64,000 nt of DNA from Watersipora subatra (GCF_963576615.1 NC_088714.1:65108667-65172666); one strand, 5' to 3'. Counted from the stretch's first letter, positions 11,101-23,607 are shown. Notes: generated by a model from the sequence alone, not told the origin. Translations and numbers: made by a program.

Positions 11101-14100
11101 ATAAAAAGAATTGGTCAATTGTTATTGCAACATATTTAGAGTTGTCTTTTTATTTGCAGAGGGAAAGTAAGTCTATTTTTATTACTAGTTTTTGAATATT
11201 ACCTTAATAATATATTATTAGTGGGTGAGGTTTTTAATTTGCCTCTGCAATATTGAACATGAAAATATAGTCATAATGTGTTTGTTTTATTGTTTTGGCA
11301 TTTTATGCAATGCGATAGAACGTGTTGAGCATTTGAAAGATTTGTTTAGTAAAATGCTGCTGCAAAAAACAAATTAAATATATTATTTTGATGCACTACA
11401 GCAAATTAATTTTTATCAAGTATGTCAGATTTTATGCATTCTTATCAAGTTTTCTTTATGAAGATCTTTAGCTCCGACATCTGAGTTTATCTTTTCATCT
11501 CAATATTTGCTACCAACACAAAGATTATTGACTTGTTTCTTTGGCAGTTTTACCCTATATCACTATAATGCCATCATTAATACTATAATACCATCATCTC
11601 TAGATAGTCCTTAATAGTACCTATACCACCATCTCTAGATAGTCCCTAATAATACCTATACCACCTCCTCTAGATAGTCCCTAATAATACTTATACCACC
11701 TCCTCTAGATAGTCCCTAATAATACTTATACCACCTCCTCTAGATAGTCCCTAATAATACTTATACCACCTCCTCTAGATAGTCCCTAATAATACCTATA
11801 CCACCTCCTCTAGATAGTCCCTAATAATACCTATACCACCTCCTCTAGATAGTCCCTAATAATACCTATACCACCTCCTCTAGATAGTCCCTAATAATAC
11901 TTATACCACCTCCTCTAGATAGTCCCTAATAATACCTATACCACCATCTCTAGATAGTCCCTAATAATACCTATACCACCTCCTCTAGATAGTCCCTAAT
12001 AATACCTATACCACCTCCTCTAGATAGTCCCTAATAATACTTATACCACCTCCTCTAGATAGTCCCTAATAATACCTATACCACCATCTCTAGATAGTCC
12101 CTAATAATACCTATACCACCTCCTCTATATAGTCCCTAATAATACCTATACCACCATCTCTAGATAGTTCCTAATAATACTTATACCATCATCTCTAGAT
12201 AGTCCCTAATAATACTTATACCACCTCCTCTAGATAGTCCCTAATAATACCTATACCACCTCCTCTAGATAGCCCTTAATAATACCTATACCACCTCCTA
12301 TAATAGATAGCCCCTAACAATACCTATATCGCTATCTCTAGATAGACCCTAATAATACCTACACCACCTCCTCTAGATAGTCCCTAATAATACCTATATC
12401 ACCATCTCTAGATAGTTCCTAATAATACCTATATCACCATCTTTAGATAGTCCCTAATAATACCTATATCACCATTTTTAGATAGACCCTAATAATACCT
12501 ATATCACCATCTCTAGATAGTCCTTAATAATACCTATATCACCATGTCTAGATAGTCCTTAATAATACCTATACCACCTCCTCTAGATAGTCCCTAACAA
12601 TACCCATATCACCATCTCTAGATAGTCCTTAATAATACATATACCACCTCCTCTAGATAGTCCCTAATAATACCTATACCACTATCACTTCACTCACTTT
12701 TGTCTAGATATGTTACGGCTACTTTCGGCGTTACTTGAACACCACAATTTGCTTTAGTTCCTGCTTGTCAACTTGCAGAACTCTAATAGTAAGAATGAGA
12801 TAGTAAGTTTTACATCTGGTTATCTTGAGTGGTAGTTGAAGCCAATTGTATGGGGTAGATTACACAATCTAGCATGCCGAGGTTGATGGTCTGGTGTAAA
12901 GTATCATAACTTCTTTTACATGTAAACAGCTATCAGAACACGGTAGCAGTAACAAATAAGAGCATATTTGTTAATAGCATAGTTGTCTACACTTGTAGCA
13001 GTAGTAAAACAACTCCATTCATATGGTAGCAAAACACTGCAGGAAATGGGAGTTTTTTTCTCTCAAAAAGTGTTGATAATTCTAGGTATTTACGTGCATG
13101 TGGCAAACTACCTGAATGTTCATGCATCCTTTAAGAGATTGGGTCATAAGAATTCAATCTCCTACAGCACTCTTAATAAACACTTATCTGCCAATAACAT
13201 CTGGAAGTGCTTGCAACTCGAACCCTTTTGTGCCACCTACAACTATTTTCTGATACGTCTGCTTTGAGTGGTCAATTATCACGGCACTCTTTCTCTTGTT
13301 GTAATTTTTGCTTATTTTTTCTTGCAGCGGCCATCTTTAAAGGAAAGTATGGATCTGATCATGAAAATAAACTGGAAGCAGAATTTGACTTCTTGGATGA
13401 CAGAAAACAGAGAGTGGGTGCCGCCCGCTACAAATGGACAAATGGTAAAAACCTTCTAAGTCATGCTACTTCACAGCTATGTGTCGCCTGCAAGAAGTGG
13501 ATGATGTTGCCGACAATGAACCCTGCGTAAGTTCACTATGAAAATAGACTGAGGTCTAAACTTTTGCTTCAATTTCACTATTTACCTATTAGCCTGATAG
13601 TTTGTGTCATTTTCTGCTCTGAAAATATTTATACCTTATACCAACTCTGCTAACAAGAGATGCATGTTGTTTATGCATGCCACTTGTCACAAGAAAAGCG
13701 TTTTTGCATGTGAGAGTTTGCTGTAACTTGAAAGCGATTTCGGTATATAACATGTATATCTATGCTTTTATAGTGATCAGCAAGGGCGTTACGTAGTAGC
13801 GACAGAAGCAAGGAATAACATTGTCGCGGCAGCCCAGAACATAACGTCTGCAAAGCGATACCTCAACACTATAGAGTTTCCCTACTGCAAGCCAGCAGAA
13901 GTTGCAGTGCTAGAAAAGGCTGCTGCCCATGTCTACACTGACATGCAGAGTCATCAAAGACATCAATATGTCTATGCCAATGTCTATCACAGCATGTACC
14001 TTCGGTGTAAAGAGCTTGTCAAGTGGTTTGCACATGTAAGCATTTTATTCTGCCTCACCCCTTTTCAAAAAAGACAACTCTGTTTTAATGATTATGTTTC

Positions 14101-17100
14101 CCTTTTGTTTAAGCGGACAAAAATGGTTATGCCTTTCATGTCCTCTTGCTATCTAATGCTACCTTATGCTATGGCACCAAATGTTATGCTTTATTACCTT
14201 AAGAAAGGGTAGGCTTCTTACCTTTTGAGGGCTTTCAAAAATGGGAAATTTGAATAACTATTCAACCCAATCCATTAACCTAGACCATATCATGTTTTGG
14301 TCACACCGCCATGCCATGACCACCCACTGTGTTTTCTTCTATTTTCATACCCCTAATAATACCTATACCGCCATCTCTAGATGGCCTATAATAATTCTTA
14401 TACCACCATTTTTACATAGACCCTAATAATACCTATACCACCACCATCTCTAGATAGTCCCTAATAATACCTATATCACCTCCTCTAGATAGACCCTAAT
14501 AATACTTATACCACCTCCTCTAGATAGTCCCTAATAATACTTATACCACCTCCTCTAAATAGTCCCTAATAATACCTATACCACCTCCTCTAGATAGTCC
14601 CTAATAATACCTATATCACCTCCTCTAGATAGTCCCTAATAATACTTATACCACCTCCTCTAGATAGTCCCTAATAATACCTATACCACCTCCTTTAGAT
14701 AGTCCGTAATAATACTTATACCACCTCCTCTAGATAGTCCCTAATAATACCTAGACCACCTCCTCTATATAGTCCCTAATAATACCTATACCACCTCCTT
14801 TAGATAGTCCCTAATAATACTTATACCACCTCCTCTAGATAGTCCCTAATAATACCTAGACCACCTCCTCTATATAGTCCCTAATAATACCTATACCACC
14901 TCCTTTAGATAGTCCCTAATAATACTTATACCACCTCCTCTAGATAGTCCCTAATAATACTTATACCACCTCCTCTAGATAGTCCCTAATAATACTTATA
15001 CCACCTCCTTTAGATAGTCCTTAATAGTACTTATACCACCTCCTCTAGATAGTCCCTAATAATACTTATACCACCTCCTCTAGATAGTCCCTAATAATAC
15101 TTATACCACCTCCTCTAGATAGTCCCTAATAATACCTATACCACCTCCTCTAGATAGTCCCTAATAGTACTTATACCACCTCCTCTAGATAGTCCCTAAT
15201 AATACCTATACCACCTCCTCTAGATAGCCCCTAATAATACCTATATCACCTCCTCTAGATAGACCCTAATAATACCTATATCACCATCTCTAGATAGTCC
15301 CTAATAATACTTATATCATCATATCTATATAGTCCCTAATAATACCTATATCACCATATCTAGATAGTCCCTAATAATACCTATATCACCATCTCTAGAT
15401 AGTCCCTAATAATACCTATATCACCATATCTAGATAGTCTCTAATAATACCTATATCATCATATCTAGATAGTCCCTAATAATACCTATATCATCATATC
15501 TAGATAGTCCCTAATAATACCTATATCATCATATCTAGATAGTCCCTAATAATACCTATATCATCATATCTAGATAGTCCCTAATAATACCTATATCACC
15601 ATCTCTAGCTAGTACTTAATAATACCTATACCGCTACTTCTAAATGGCCCCTAATAATGCCTATATCACCTCCTTTAGATACATGTCTCTTTGACTCTGT
15701 GACCTTCCTGAAATTGATAAAATGTGACTTCTGTGTTAATATCACCATAACTTTATTTTGTTTAAAAGTTTTCAATTCAAAGTTACATGTATTTTAAATT
15801 GTCCTTCGTAACTGCTTATTTCATATTTGTATAAAATTTAAGAAAAGACTACAATTTGCAAAGCGAAGAAGCGTAAAATGTAAGCACAAGTCTAGTTAAA
15901 CTCGAGCGAGGGTTTACTATTTGTAAGCACTTTCAGTTCTACTCTTTCTGGCGGACAGCAAATACTAATATTTTGCAATAGCTGTGTGTCATAGCCCAGT
16001 TTCAGAGCTCACCTTATGTTAGATCAAATTTGGCTGGTTTTATGTTTGCGCGACATTTTTTGACCAGATGCAAAAAAAAATAAAGCAAACCTACACGTGG
16101 TTTTATCCATAATTATGCAAGAGGTTAAGCCATGGTTAATCAGTTTTGGCCACCATTGTGGCATCTTTTACATTTGCACTTTTCATAACATACACCAGTT
16201 GCGTTAAGTTCATGGTCTAACAGATGATCAGCTCGTAAATTATTATCAAGAGTATATTTTAACTCTTGTAGAGCTTTCTATCTCAAGAGAGAGGCACAAA
16301 TTTTTTTACAATAAGAAAAACTAACCTTACAACTTTAATTCATTACAAAGTTTATTTTGTTTATTTTTAAATGGTCCCTTTGTGATCTCAACTGGATCAT
16401 ATATGAGAGCATTTTCTGTTTGATCAAATGCAATTTGATCAAACAGCTGTAATACATGACTATTAACTTCTAAGGCCATTTCAAGAAGTTATCGATCTTT
16501 GTAATGTTTCAGCAGACATTCATTCAATTCCGGAATTTTATTGACAATCGCTTGCTTTCGTCTCTCCGTATTATTCCAGGGTATTACCTTCTCCTCAAGT
16601 ACGCCTCTTTGAACTGAATAAATTTGCAATTAAAATCAACATAACATTGACATAAGTAGTTATGGTACACCGGCGCCTGAGCCGGTCTTTTAAAGAGAGC
16701 CATGCATAAGGAAGGACTTGAGGAGTGTGCTTGACAACCAAAAGACATTTAGATAATAGCAGGCTGAGGTCAATACTTGAGAACTAGTCTGCGCTTAAAA
16801 AAAACGACCTTGTTTCATGGAACCCCAGATTCTTCGTGGAGTTGTTAAAACCAGCAAACAGCATACATTTATATTCATAGTCAGCAGTAGTGAAGGCAAA
16901 CATCAGTTTAAAGTCTTAACATTATATTTTTAAAATCTGCTAGAAACTAGATTTACATAAATGATGAGAGACCGGTTATGCATGCATCAAAGAACTTCAT
17001 GACACGCTGAAGGCTTTGCCGCTCAAAATGACACTATTGGCAAGTGCTGCCTCTATTCTCAAGTTTATTCACATACTGATCTGGTGTTTCTTCAGGTCTT

Positions 17101-18891
17101 GACTGAAACAATATCTGAGGATCTGAAGGATGCCACGACTGCTGCAAATGCCAAAGCTCAAGAACTCCGACAAGAGAGGTTAAATCTAATCTCAGTTAAA
17201 GTTAAGGAAGAACTTCAGCAGGAAGTGACCTTTGAAGCTCATGCTGCAGGTAATTTCTTTATGGATAGCTTATTTACACACGCCAGCTCTCCATCATTTC
17301 AAAAGTCTGAAACAGATTTACTCGATTGACCTTTTTTAATATTCTTAAGCCCCATTAAGGTGATTGATTTCAACTGCTAAATGGTTGATCATCTTGCAAT
17401 TAGTAAAAGGTTTTTTAGTTGTTCCACTAAAGGCTTGTTAAACTAAAACAGCAAAATTTAATTTGTTGTTGTATGATATTCCAACACTAACAGGCCAATA
17501 GTCAGACACAAGGAGGCTTGTCGATAGTGATAGCTCTCTGCTTGCTTGCATTTTTAGCCAACAAAATAAATCTGTTAGCTCACATTTTTGTTGCAAATTT
17601 TGACTAACTCTTAAAATAATGCAATGAACCAAATGTAGAGTTTGCTTTTTAGTAAAAAAGAAAAGTTCATTTCTTTGTCTGCAGTAATTTAGTGGTTAGC
17701 ATAATTTGTTTCAAATTGACAGGCCCCTGCACTTAACCTTGTCCTTTTGTAGAGCAAGAGGAGACAGAGGACTTGGGAGAAGAAGAGAATGCTGAGCAGG
17801 TGTTTGAGGCAGAGGGGGCCGCCGGAGAAGATACCAGTGAGGAGGAGCCTCCTTCAACTGAGATAGAGGCAGACCAGCCATTCAACCCTGTGCCCCTCAA
17901 GGAGCTCGTTCAGGCACCGAACAAGGAGGATCTCTTTGGTGAGAAATACCTAAATGAGAAATCTTTGTAGTTATGTGACCGTATTTGGAGTGTGAAATAT
18001 GTGTGAATGTTTAGCTTAACCAGTTTATCAATTTTTCCATCTTTGATAAGTCTATCAAAGTTGCCTGTTTCTATTTTTGTGCCAAGAGTATCTGTCATTT
18101 TTTATCAGGCTCCCTCTTACACTTTTTTGTTACATTCGTTCCCCAACTTTCTGGTGTACTTCTTTTATTCGAATTCTTTTGTCAAGCGCCTTTCTGTCAC
18201 ACTCATCCAGTCACACTTTCTGTCACACTCAACCAGTCACACATTCTTTGGGTCTCTTTTTCTGTCACACTAATTTGTCATGCTTCTCTTTAAAAAATGC
18301 TCTGTCACACCCTCCCTGTCACACCATCACTGTCATACTCTCTCTGTCCCACCCTCTTTGTCACACCCTCTCTGTCACAATTTTTCTGTCACAACTTTTC
18401 TGTCATTACCTTCCTGTCACACATCATTTGGTCACACCTTCTCTGTCACACCCTCTCTGTCACACCCTCTCTGTCACACCCTCTCTGTCACACGCTTTTG
18501 TCACACCCTCTCTGCCACAATTTTTCTGTCACAACCTCTCTGTCATACCCTTCCTGTCACACCCTCTCTGTCACACTCTTTTTGTCACGCCCTCTCTGTC
18601 ACACCTTTTTTGTCACCCCTTTTTTGTACCACCCTTTCTATTTGTTATACACTTATCACGCTTTTGCTATCATCCATATTTCTAGTCATATAATCTCTTA
18701 CCATCTGATCTGTAACAGGTGACGCCCAGGAACTGTATAAGAGGCATCAGGAGAACCTTGAGGAGCTAGAAAAAAACCAGATGGTAAACAAAGCTCGCCA
18801 GGAACAAGGTCTGGAAGAGAAGCTCAAAGCTCGTCGCAGCAAGCGGCAGCGACAGGCAGCAATTGCTGTCGAGGAGCAAGCCAATAGCTAA
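5140..18891 (+). CDS. N-acylated coiled-coil protein, 11 exons, 560 residues, family not recognised
   Basis: Exons: 5140-5226, 5408-5437, 5623-5757, 7085-7281, 9051-9153, 9479-9635, 13328-13526, 13774-14035, 17096-17249, 17753-17938, 18719-18891 (TAA). All introns are GT-AG, phases join without a break, and the sum is 1683 bases. The protein starts MGCGSSAPAHQP: Gly2 fits N-myristoylation and Cys3 palmitoylation, so it probably sits on a membrane. Residues 10-80 are rich in Gln, Pro, Ser and His. Residues 85-236 form a charged coiled coil. Residues 237-390 are a compact, probably helical region with DFLDDRKQRVGAARYKW, KKWMM and a Tyr/His-rich stretch; residues 391-441 are helical. Residues 442-480 are strongly acidic, and the tail is basic (KARRSKRQRQ). 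I cannot assign a reaction; a membrane scaffold or signalling adaptor is inference. Exon 2 is a 30-base microexon. Introns 4, 6, 8 and 10 carry minisatellites. Confidence 0.87.
6311..6327 (+). repeat. Poly-C tract
   Basis: A run of about 17 C in intron 3 of the acylated coiled-coil gene. The rest of that intron (5758-7084) shows no recognisable feature. Confidence 0.8.
7611..8482 (+). repeat. Minisatellite of mixed 15- and 18-bp units, intron 4
   Basis: The core is GGTAGTAGTAGTTTATAT (18 bp), with a 15-bp form that lacks one TAG triplet and rare 21-bp forms. About 50 units span 870 bases. All units are multiples of three, so long frames stay open (SSSLYG on plus, NYYYHI on minus). These frames lie inside an intron and have repeat composition only, so they are not taken as genes. 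Scattered T-to-C changes (TATACGG, TATGTGG) mark individual units. Confidence 0.95.
8553..8656 (-). mobile_element. tRNA-derived SINE-like fragment, intron 4
   Basis: The minus strand reads GGGGCACATGGTTGGG, like an A box, and about 30 bases later GAGTTCAAACCCC, a good B box. What follows differs from the 228-bp SINE family seen elsewhere in the window, so it may be a second family. No cloverleaf closes well enough to call a tRNA gene. Confidence 0.4.
11160..11166 (+). other. Candidate 7-base microexon (poison exon or decoy), intron 6
   Basis: A strong acceptor (gtctttttatttgcag) and a perfect donor (gtaagt) are only seven bases apart. Including agggaaa between exons 6 and 7 would shift the frame and meet TAA soon after, so normal mRNA should skip it. 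Confidence 0.25.
11580..12687 (+). repeat. 35-bp minisatellite, array 1 (intron 6)
   Basis: The unit is 35 bp, built from TAGTCCCTAATAATAC, then CTATACCACC and TCCTCTAGA. About 32 units. The most regular part is in the middle; the right third carries ATATCACCATCTC variants. The same unit forms a second array in intron 8. Confidence 0.95.
14349..15681 (+). repeat. 35-bp minisatellite, array 2 (intron 8)
   Basis: Same unit and orientation as the array in intron 6; about 38 units. The left and middle parts carry the CCACCTCCTCTAGA form and the right part the TATCATCATATCTAGA form, so variants are grouped in blocks. A short local duplication (CTAGACCACC followed by CTATATAG) recurs near 14750 and 14860. 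Confidence 0.95.
15682..17095. other. Right part of intron 8 with no recognised feature
   Basis: AT-rich sequence between the 35-bp array and exon 9. I see no coding exon, transposon end or RNA gene. The string gttatggtacaccg near 16660 also occurs near 10205 in intron 6 and may mark an old dispersed repeat. Confidence 0.35.
18195..18630 (+). repeat. 14-bp pyrimidine-rich minisatellite, intron 10
   Basis: Units of CTCTCTGTCACACC, diverging at both edges. About 30 units fill the space before the acceptor of exon 11 (AG at 18717-18718). Because 14 is not a multiple of three and the unit lacks stops, three overlapping frames stay open; these are composition artefacts. Confidence 0.92.
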
Positions 18892-19011
18892 AAGCCTTTC
18901 TTCTTTATCTTTATCATCTCTTATTTATACTTCTTAATATTCTTATTACTTCTTTTATACATATTCTCAAGTCGATAATTTCCACTTAAAAGAAAACATC
19001 GTTTTATCTAC

Positions 19012-19279
19012 ATAAATTACTGTGATAGACCCACAGAGGTACAAATTACTGTGATAGACCCACAGAGGTACAAATTACTGTGATAGACCCACAGAGGTAC
19101 AAATTACTGTGATAGACCCACAGAGGTACAAATTACTGTGATAGACCCACAGAGGTACAAATTACTGTGATAGACCCACAGAGGTACAAATTACTGTGAT
19201 AGACCCACAGAGGTACAAATTACTGTGATAGACCCACAGAGGTACAAATTACTGTGATAGACCCACAGAGGTACAAATT
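19012..19279 (+). repeat. 29-bp minisatellite, nine essentially identical units
   Basis: Nine copies of a 29-bp unit containing TGTGATAGACCCACAGAGG lie about 120 bases after the stop codon of the acylated coiled-coil gene, perhaps in its 3' UTR. I see no unit-to-unit change, unlike all other arrays here. No AATAAA signal was found between 18892 and this array. Confidence 0.95.
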
Positions 19280-19370
19280 TGAACAAGTGACTGTATCAAC
19301 TATTATGTTTTTCTGTCTTTTCAAATTTGCCTGAGTTAGTTAGGAAGCATGAAGCTACATGGGCACCTCA

Positions 19371-20658
19371 TCTGGTATGTTACACACCGTATGTGTAGTC
19401 TGGTATGTTACACACCGTATGTGTAGTCTGGTATGTTACACACCGTATGTTACACACCGTATGTGATGTCTGGTATGTTACACACCGTATGTGTAGTCTG
19501 GTATGTTACAAACCGTATGTGTAGTCTGGTATGTTACACACCGTATGTGTAGTCTGGTATGTTACACACCGTATGTTACACACCGTATGTGAAGTCTGGT
19601 ATGTTACACACCGTATGTGAAGTCTGGTATGTTACACACCGTATGTTACACACCGTATGTGAAGTCTGGTATGTTACACACCGTATGTGAAGTCTGGTAT
19701 GTTACACACCGTATGTGTAGTCTGGTATGTTACACACCGTATGTGAAGTCTGGTATGTTACAAACCGTATGTGAAGTCTGGTATGTTACAAACCGTATGT
19801 GATGTCTGGTATGTTACAAACCGTATGTGTAGTCTGGTATGTTACAAACCGTATGTGAAGTCTGGTATGTTACACACCGTATGTGAAGTCTGGTATGTTA
19901 CACACCGTATGTGTAGTCTGGTATGTTACACACCGTATGTTACACACCGTATGTGATGTCTGGTATGTTACACACCGTATGTGATGTCTGGTATGTTACA
20001 CACCGTATGTGATGTCTGGTATGTTACACACCGTATGTGTAGTCTGGTATGTTACAAACCGTATGTGAAGTCTGGTATGTTACAAACCGTATGTGATGTC
20101 TGGTATGTTACAAACCGTATGTGTAGTCTGGTATGTTACAAACCGTATGTGATGTCTGGTATGTTACAAACCGTATGTGATGTCTGGTATGTTACACACC
20201 ATATGTTACACACCGTATGTTACACACCGTATGTGAAGTCTGGTATGTTACAAACCGTATGTGAAGTCTGGTATGTTACAAACCGTATGTGATGTCTGGT
20301 ATGTTTCACACCGTATGTGTAGTCTAGTATGTTACAAACCGTATGTGAAGTCTGGTATGTTACAAACCGTATGTGATGTCTGGTATGTTACAAACCGTAT
20401 GTGATGTCTGGTATGTTACAAACCGTATGTGATGTCTGGTATGTTACAAACCGTATGTGATGTCTGGTATGTTACACACCATATGTTACACACCGTATGT
20501 TACACACCGTATGTGAAGTCTGGTATGTTACACACCGTATGTGAAGTCTGGTATGTTACAAACCGTATGTGATGTCTGGTATGTTACAAACCGTATGTGA
20601 TGTCTGGTATGTTACACACCATATGTTACACACCGTACGTTACACACCGTATGTGATG
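19371..20658 (+). repeat. Composite minisatellite of two alternating 14-bp modules
   Basis: Module A is GTATGTTACACACC and module B is GTATGTGAAGTCTG; both begin GTATGT. They usually alternate as A-B (28 bp), but A-A and A-A-A runs occur. A has CACACC/CAAACC forms and B has GAAGTC/GATGTC/GTAGTC forms. About 90 modules in all. Confidence 0.95.
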
Positions 20659-20659
20659 T

Positions 20660-23374
20660 TGCTCTAAAGATAAGAACTATGACCACCACTTGATTGCCAC
20701 CAAAATACACCTAGTATGTAAATGTTCGATTATCGAGAGTGGACGCTTGTCGCCCGAATAGTTGTGAGTTCTTTTCTATTTCTCTATTTTATGGATCAGG
20801 CATCAAAACAAGTTATTCTATATTAATGAGCATGAAAATACTTTTATAGATTTTTAATATTAATGCAAAGAATATTTCTAAAGATTTCTTTTGTGATATG
20901 AAATTCATAAAATATAATGATGGGTCAAACTTGAGATAAAAAATGGAATAATGAGCCAATCAAAGGATACTCTAACAGTTTTAAATGTTACGGCTTCCAC
21001 TATTCGACGCAATTATCCATTAGGTCGTTTGGTGTCAGGCTTGAAATAAACCAAAGTTGTTGAGGGAATTAAGATGGCTACTCAGGCAGAGAAAAAGCTT
21101 AGTCAATAAAACTGAAGCGGAGTTTGAATAGTGATGAGAATATGCTTGTCTTAACAACCTTCTTCAGATAGATGTAAGTTGTTCAAATTTTAAGTGATCG
21201 CAATTAGCTGACATTCCAGCCTATCGCAAACATCCTTTAGTACCTCGCTTACCTTGACAAAGATAATTGAAAGCGACGCTAGTAAGTTGACATTTTAGTT
21301 TCTTCTCTGTTTTCAAATATCTTGGTTAAGTCAAGGGCAACACTCTTCAATCGTTGTAAATACTAATTTTAACCTTCAGGCTAAACTCTGGACTCTTAAA
21401 AAACGATGGTTTAGTTGGAATGCAGCAAGGGAAGGTAACTCCACAAAATGCTGTTGCATGATTGTACTGTTTTTATAAACTGAGTTGGCTAAACAGGAAC
21501 AACTCTGGTATTGGCTAATAAAAGAGCCCAATTAAAAGTCTCAACTTTTTGATTGAATAAATCTCCTGCTTGTAAACTTCATAATTTTAGTTTACCAAGT
21601 ATGGGCATTGAGTACCTTTAAGATTACTTTCAAGGTAAAAAAAATTGATGGACTAAAGTTTCCTGTTCATTGTCTGACTTATGGTGCACCTACATTGTAT
21701 TTTCTGGAATTAGTAATCCGCAAGGGAAAGTTATAAAAGTTTTCCCTTGACCAGGTGGTCCTAAAAAAGGATATGGCCTAACTCATTATTCACACAGCAA
21801 AACCCCATTCTAGGAAATAAAAGTTGTTCCTTAATGTAGACAGGACAATAGCTTTTTTATAATATATAAAAATAATCAAAACATTGTAAGACATAATATC
21901 ATTACAGCAATGCTTGAAGTCCTTTTGAAGATGTGATTGCGTCAAATTTCAGTTGATATTAACGAAAAGTATTAACTTTTTTTATCAGTTGATATGTTGT
22001 TGGTTGTTTTAAGCAATCTCATCATCAAAATATTTAAAGATTAAAATTGACCAAAATTGATTGTGGTAAGAATGCTCAGAAAAAAAGATGCGCCCAGACT
22101 TGCCCAAAATGTTGTATATTGTGAAACAGTCAGTCTCTATCTCTCATATTCACATCAGCTATTGCGATAAAAGTCTAGTCCTACGCGGCTCTATTGACAT
22201 ATATTTTATTTTGTAATTGCTCATGATTGCTAGGATAAAATTTCTAATTTACCTACAGCTACAGATAAAAGTCTCAAACGCTTCAAATAAAGATAATTAA
22301 AAATTTGTCATATCACGTAGTTTTTCTAAATTCTGTGTAAACATTTGAGTACCTACTACGATTCTACCAATTTATGGTAGTTAGGTTGTTCAGTAAACTT
22401 ATGTTACCGCGGCTTTTGTATCTGCTAAGTTCTCAGTTGCTACCCACACCAGAAACTAGTTACTAAATAAAATAAGCACGCCGCATCTTTGAAAAGAAAA
22501 TGTTCAAATTATATATGGTTACTATATAGTTACCTTTTGCATAGAGTAATGCATAGAGTAATGCATAGAGTAATGCTGTCTTTAGTGATAAATTGTTCAA
22601 CAGGTGTTGATTGTTATTAAAGTTGGAAGGGATTAGTTTATAGCCTACTTAATATTGATTAAAATTATTTTTAAAAATACTCATAGGATTGTTGTTAGTT
22701 ATGCATTAAATGCTTGTATAACAACATTAATGCTTTCAACAATTTTCAACAAATAATTTCTATCATTTGGTGATGTAAAAATATTGAACTCCCAGTTGAA
22801 ATCATTAAAAAGTTGAAATTCTTTTTCATAGTAAAATTTATTTTGATAAAAAATTAATCATTTGTTCATTGTCTCTGAGAACTCAATATTCTTACATCAG
22901 TGATAGGACTTCAATTTGAATTATTTTTGGTAAATTTCGCTATAAAAATGGTTGTTGGAATTTCAGATCAAATGACTATCAGAATATCTGCCACTTAGTA
23001 TTAAATCTTATGTATTTTTAAATTGTTAGCACAAGAAAGGATTAGATATCTATGGAAATAGGTCTTTAATAAAATATTAATGTAATATCAATAAGAAGAA
23101 AAAAATAATAGTATCAGAATATACTAAAAGTTTAATGGTTGCTTTTGAGGGGGCGTGTTTAAACTTGCCCCAGAGAAATAAAAATTATTCAAAGTTATTG
23201 TCATACTTGTGGTATCTTGTTGAACTGCATTAGCTAAAATGGTACAAGTTGATAGTTCATCAATTAATGAGACAGAATTTATGATCACATCTGAAAAGTC
23301 CACACTCTGTTAACTAAAATAATGCATTACATATAGCTTTAAAAGACATTTTGGTAGCTGAACATTGTACAGTT
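20660..23374. other. AT-rich intergenic region
   Basis: No gene, RNA or transposon that I can support. The only clear structure is a 12-bp triplication (GCATAGAGTAAT) at 22539-22574. Confidence 0.5.
22539..22574 (+). repeat. 12-bp unit repeated three times
   Basis: Three exact tandem copies of GCATAGAGTAAT. Confidence 0.9.
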
Positions 23375-23607
23375 AATCTTCACTTAATAAAAGTCATATC
23401 TGTCTGTCTATCTGTTTGTCCATCAGCCATGCTAACAGCTTTAGGAAAAAAGATTACACCACACAAAGATCGAACTTGGATATTTAGATTTGCAGGCAGG
23501 CGCACTACCACATGCACCATTGGACTACCTTGCAGCATCATCTAATAAGTGAGGACACACTGATTACACTTTATGGTCTCTCACGAGACTGCCTGTGGAG
23601 TACTAGT
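23375..23607 (-). mobile_element. tRNA-derived SINE, copy C (233 bp)
   Basis: Read on the minus strand it starts ACTAGTAC and ends in CTTTTATTAAGTGAAGATT. Inside are an A-box-like stretch (GGTAGTCCAATGG), a B-box-like stretch (AAGTTCGATC) and the family string AATCTTTTT. Start, end, order and length match the copies at 43761-43988 and 50181-50408. A GACA-rich stretch precedes the tail. Confidence 0.6.

Noticed and set aside
11580-15681. CRISPR-like regular repeats
   Set aside because: Head-to-tail units without unique spacers, in a eukaryotic intron.
18077-18722. Three overlapping frames of 137-202 codons in intron 10
   Set aside because: A stop-free 14-bp repeat keeps all three frames open; the true gene reads through flanking exons 10 and 11.
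23375-23607. tRNA gene
   Set aside because: A- and B-box-like sequences are present, but there is no closed acceptor stem or cloverleaf, and the copy fits a SINE family.
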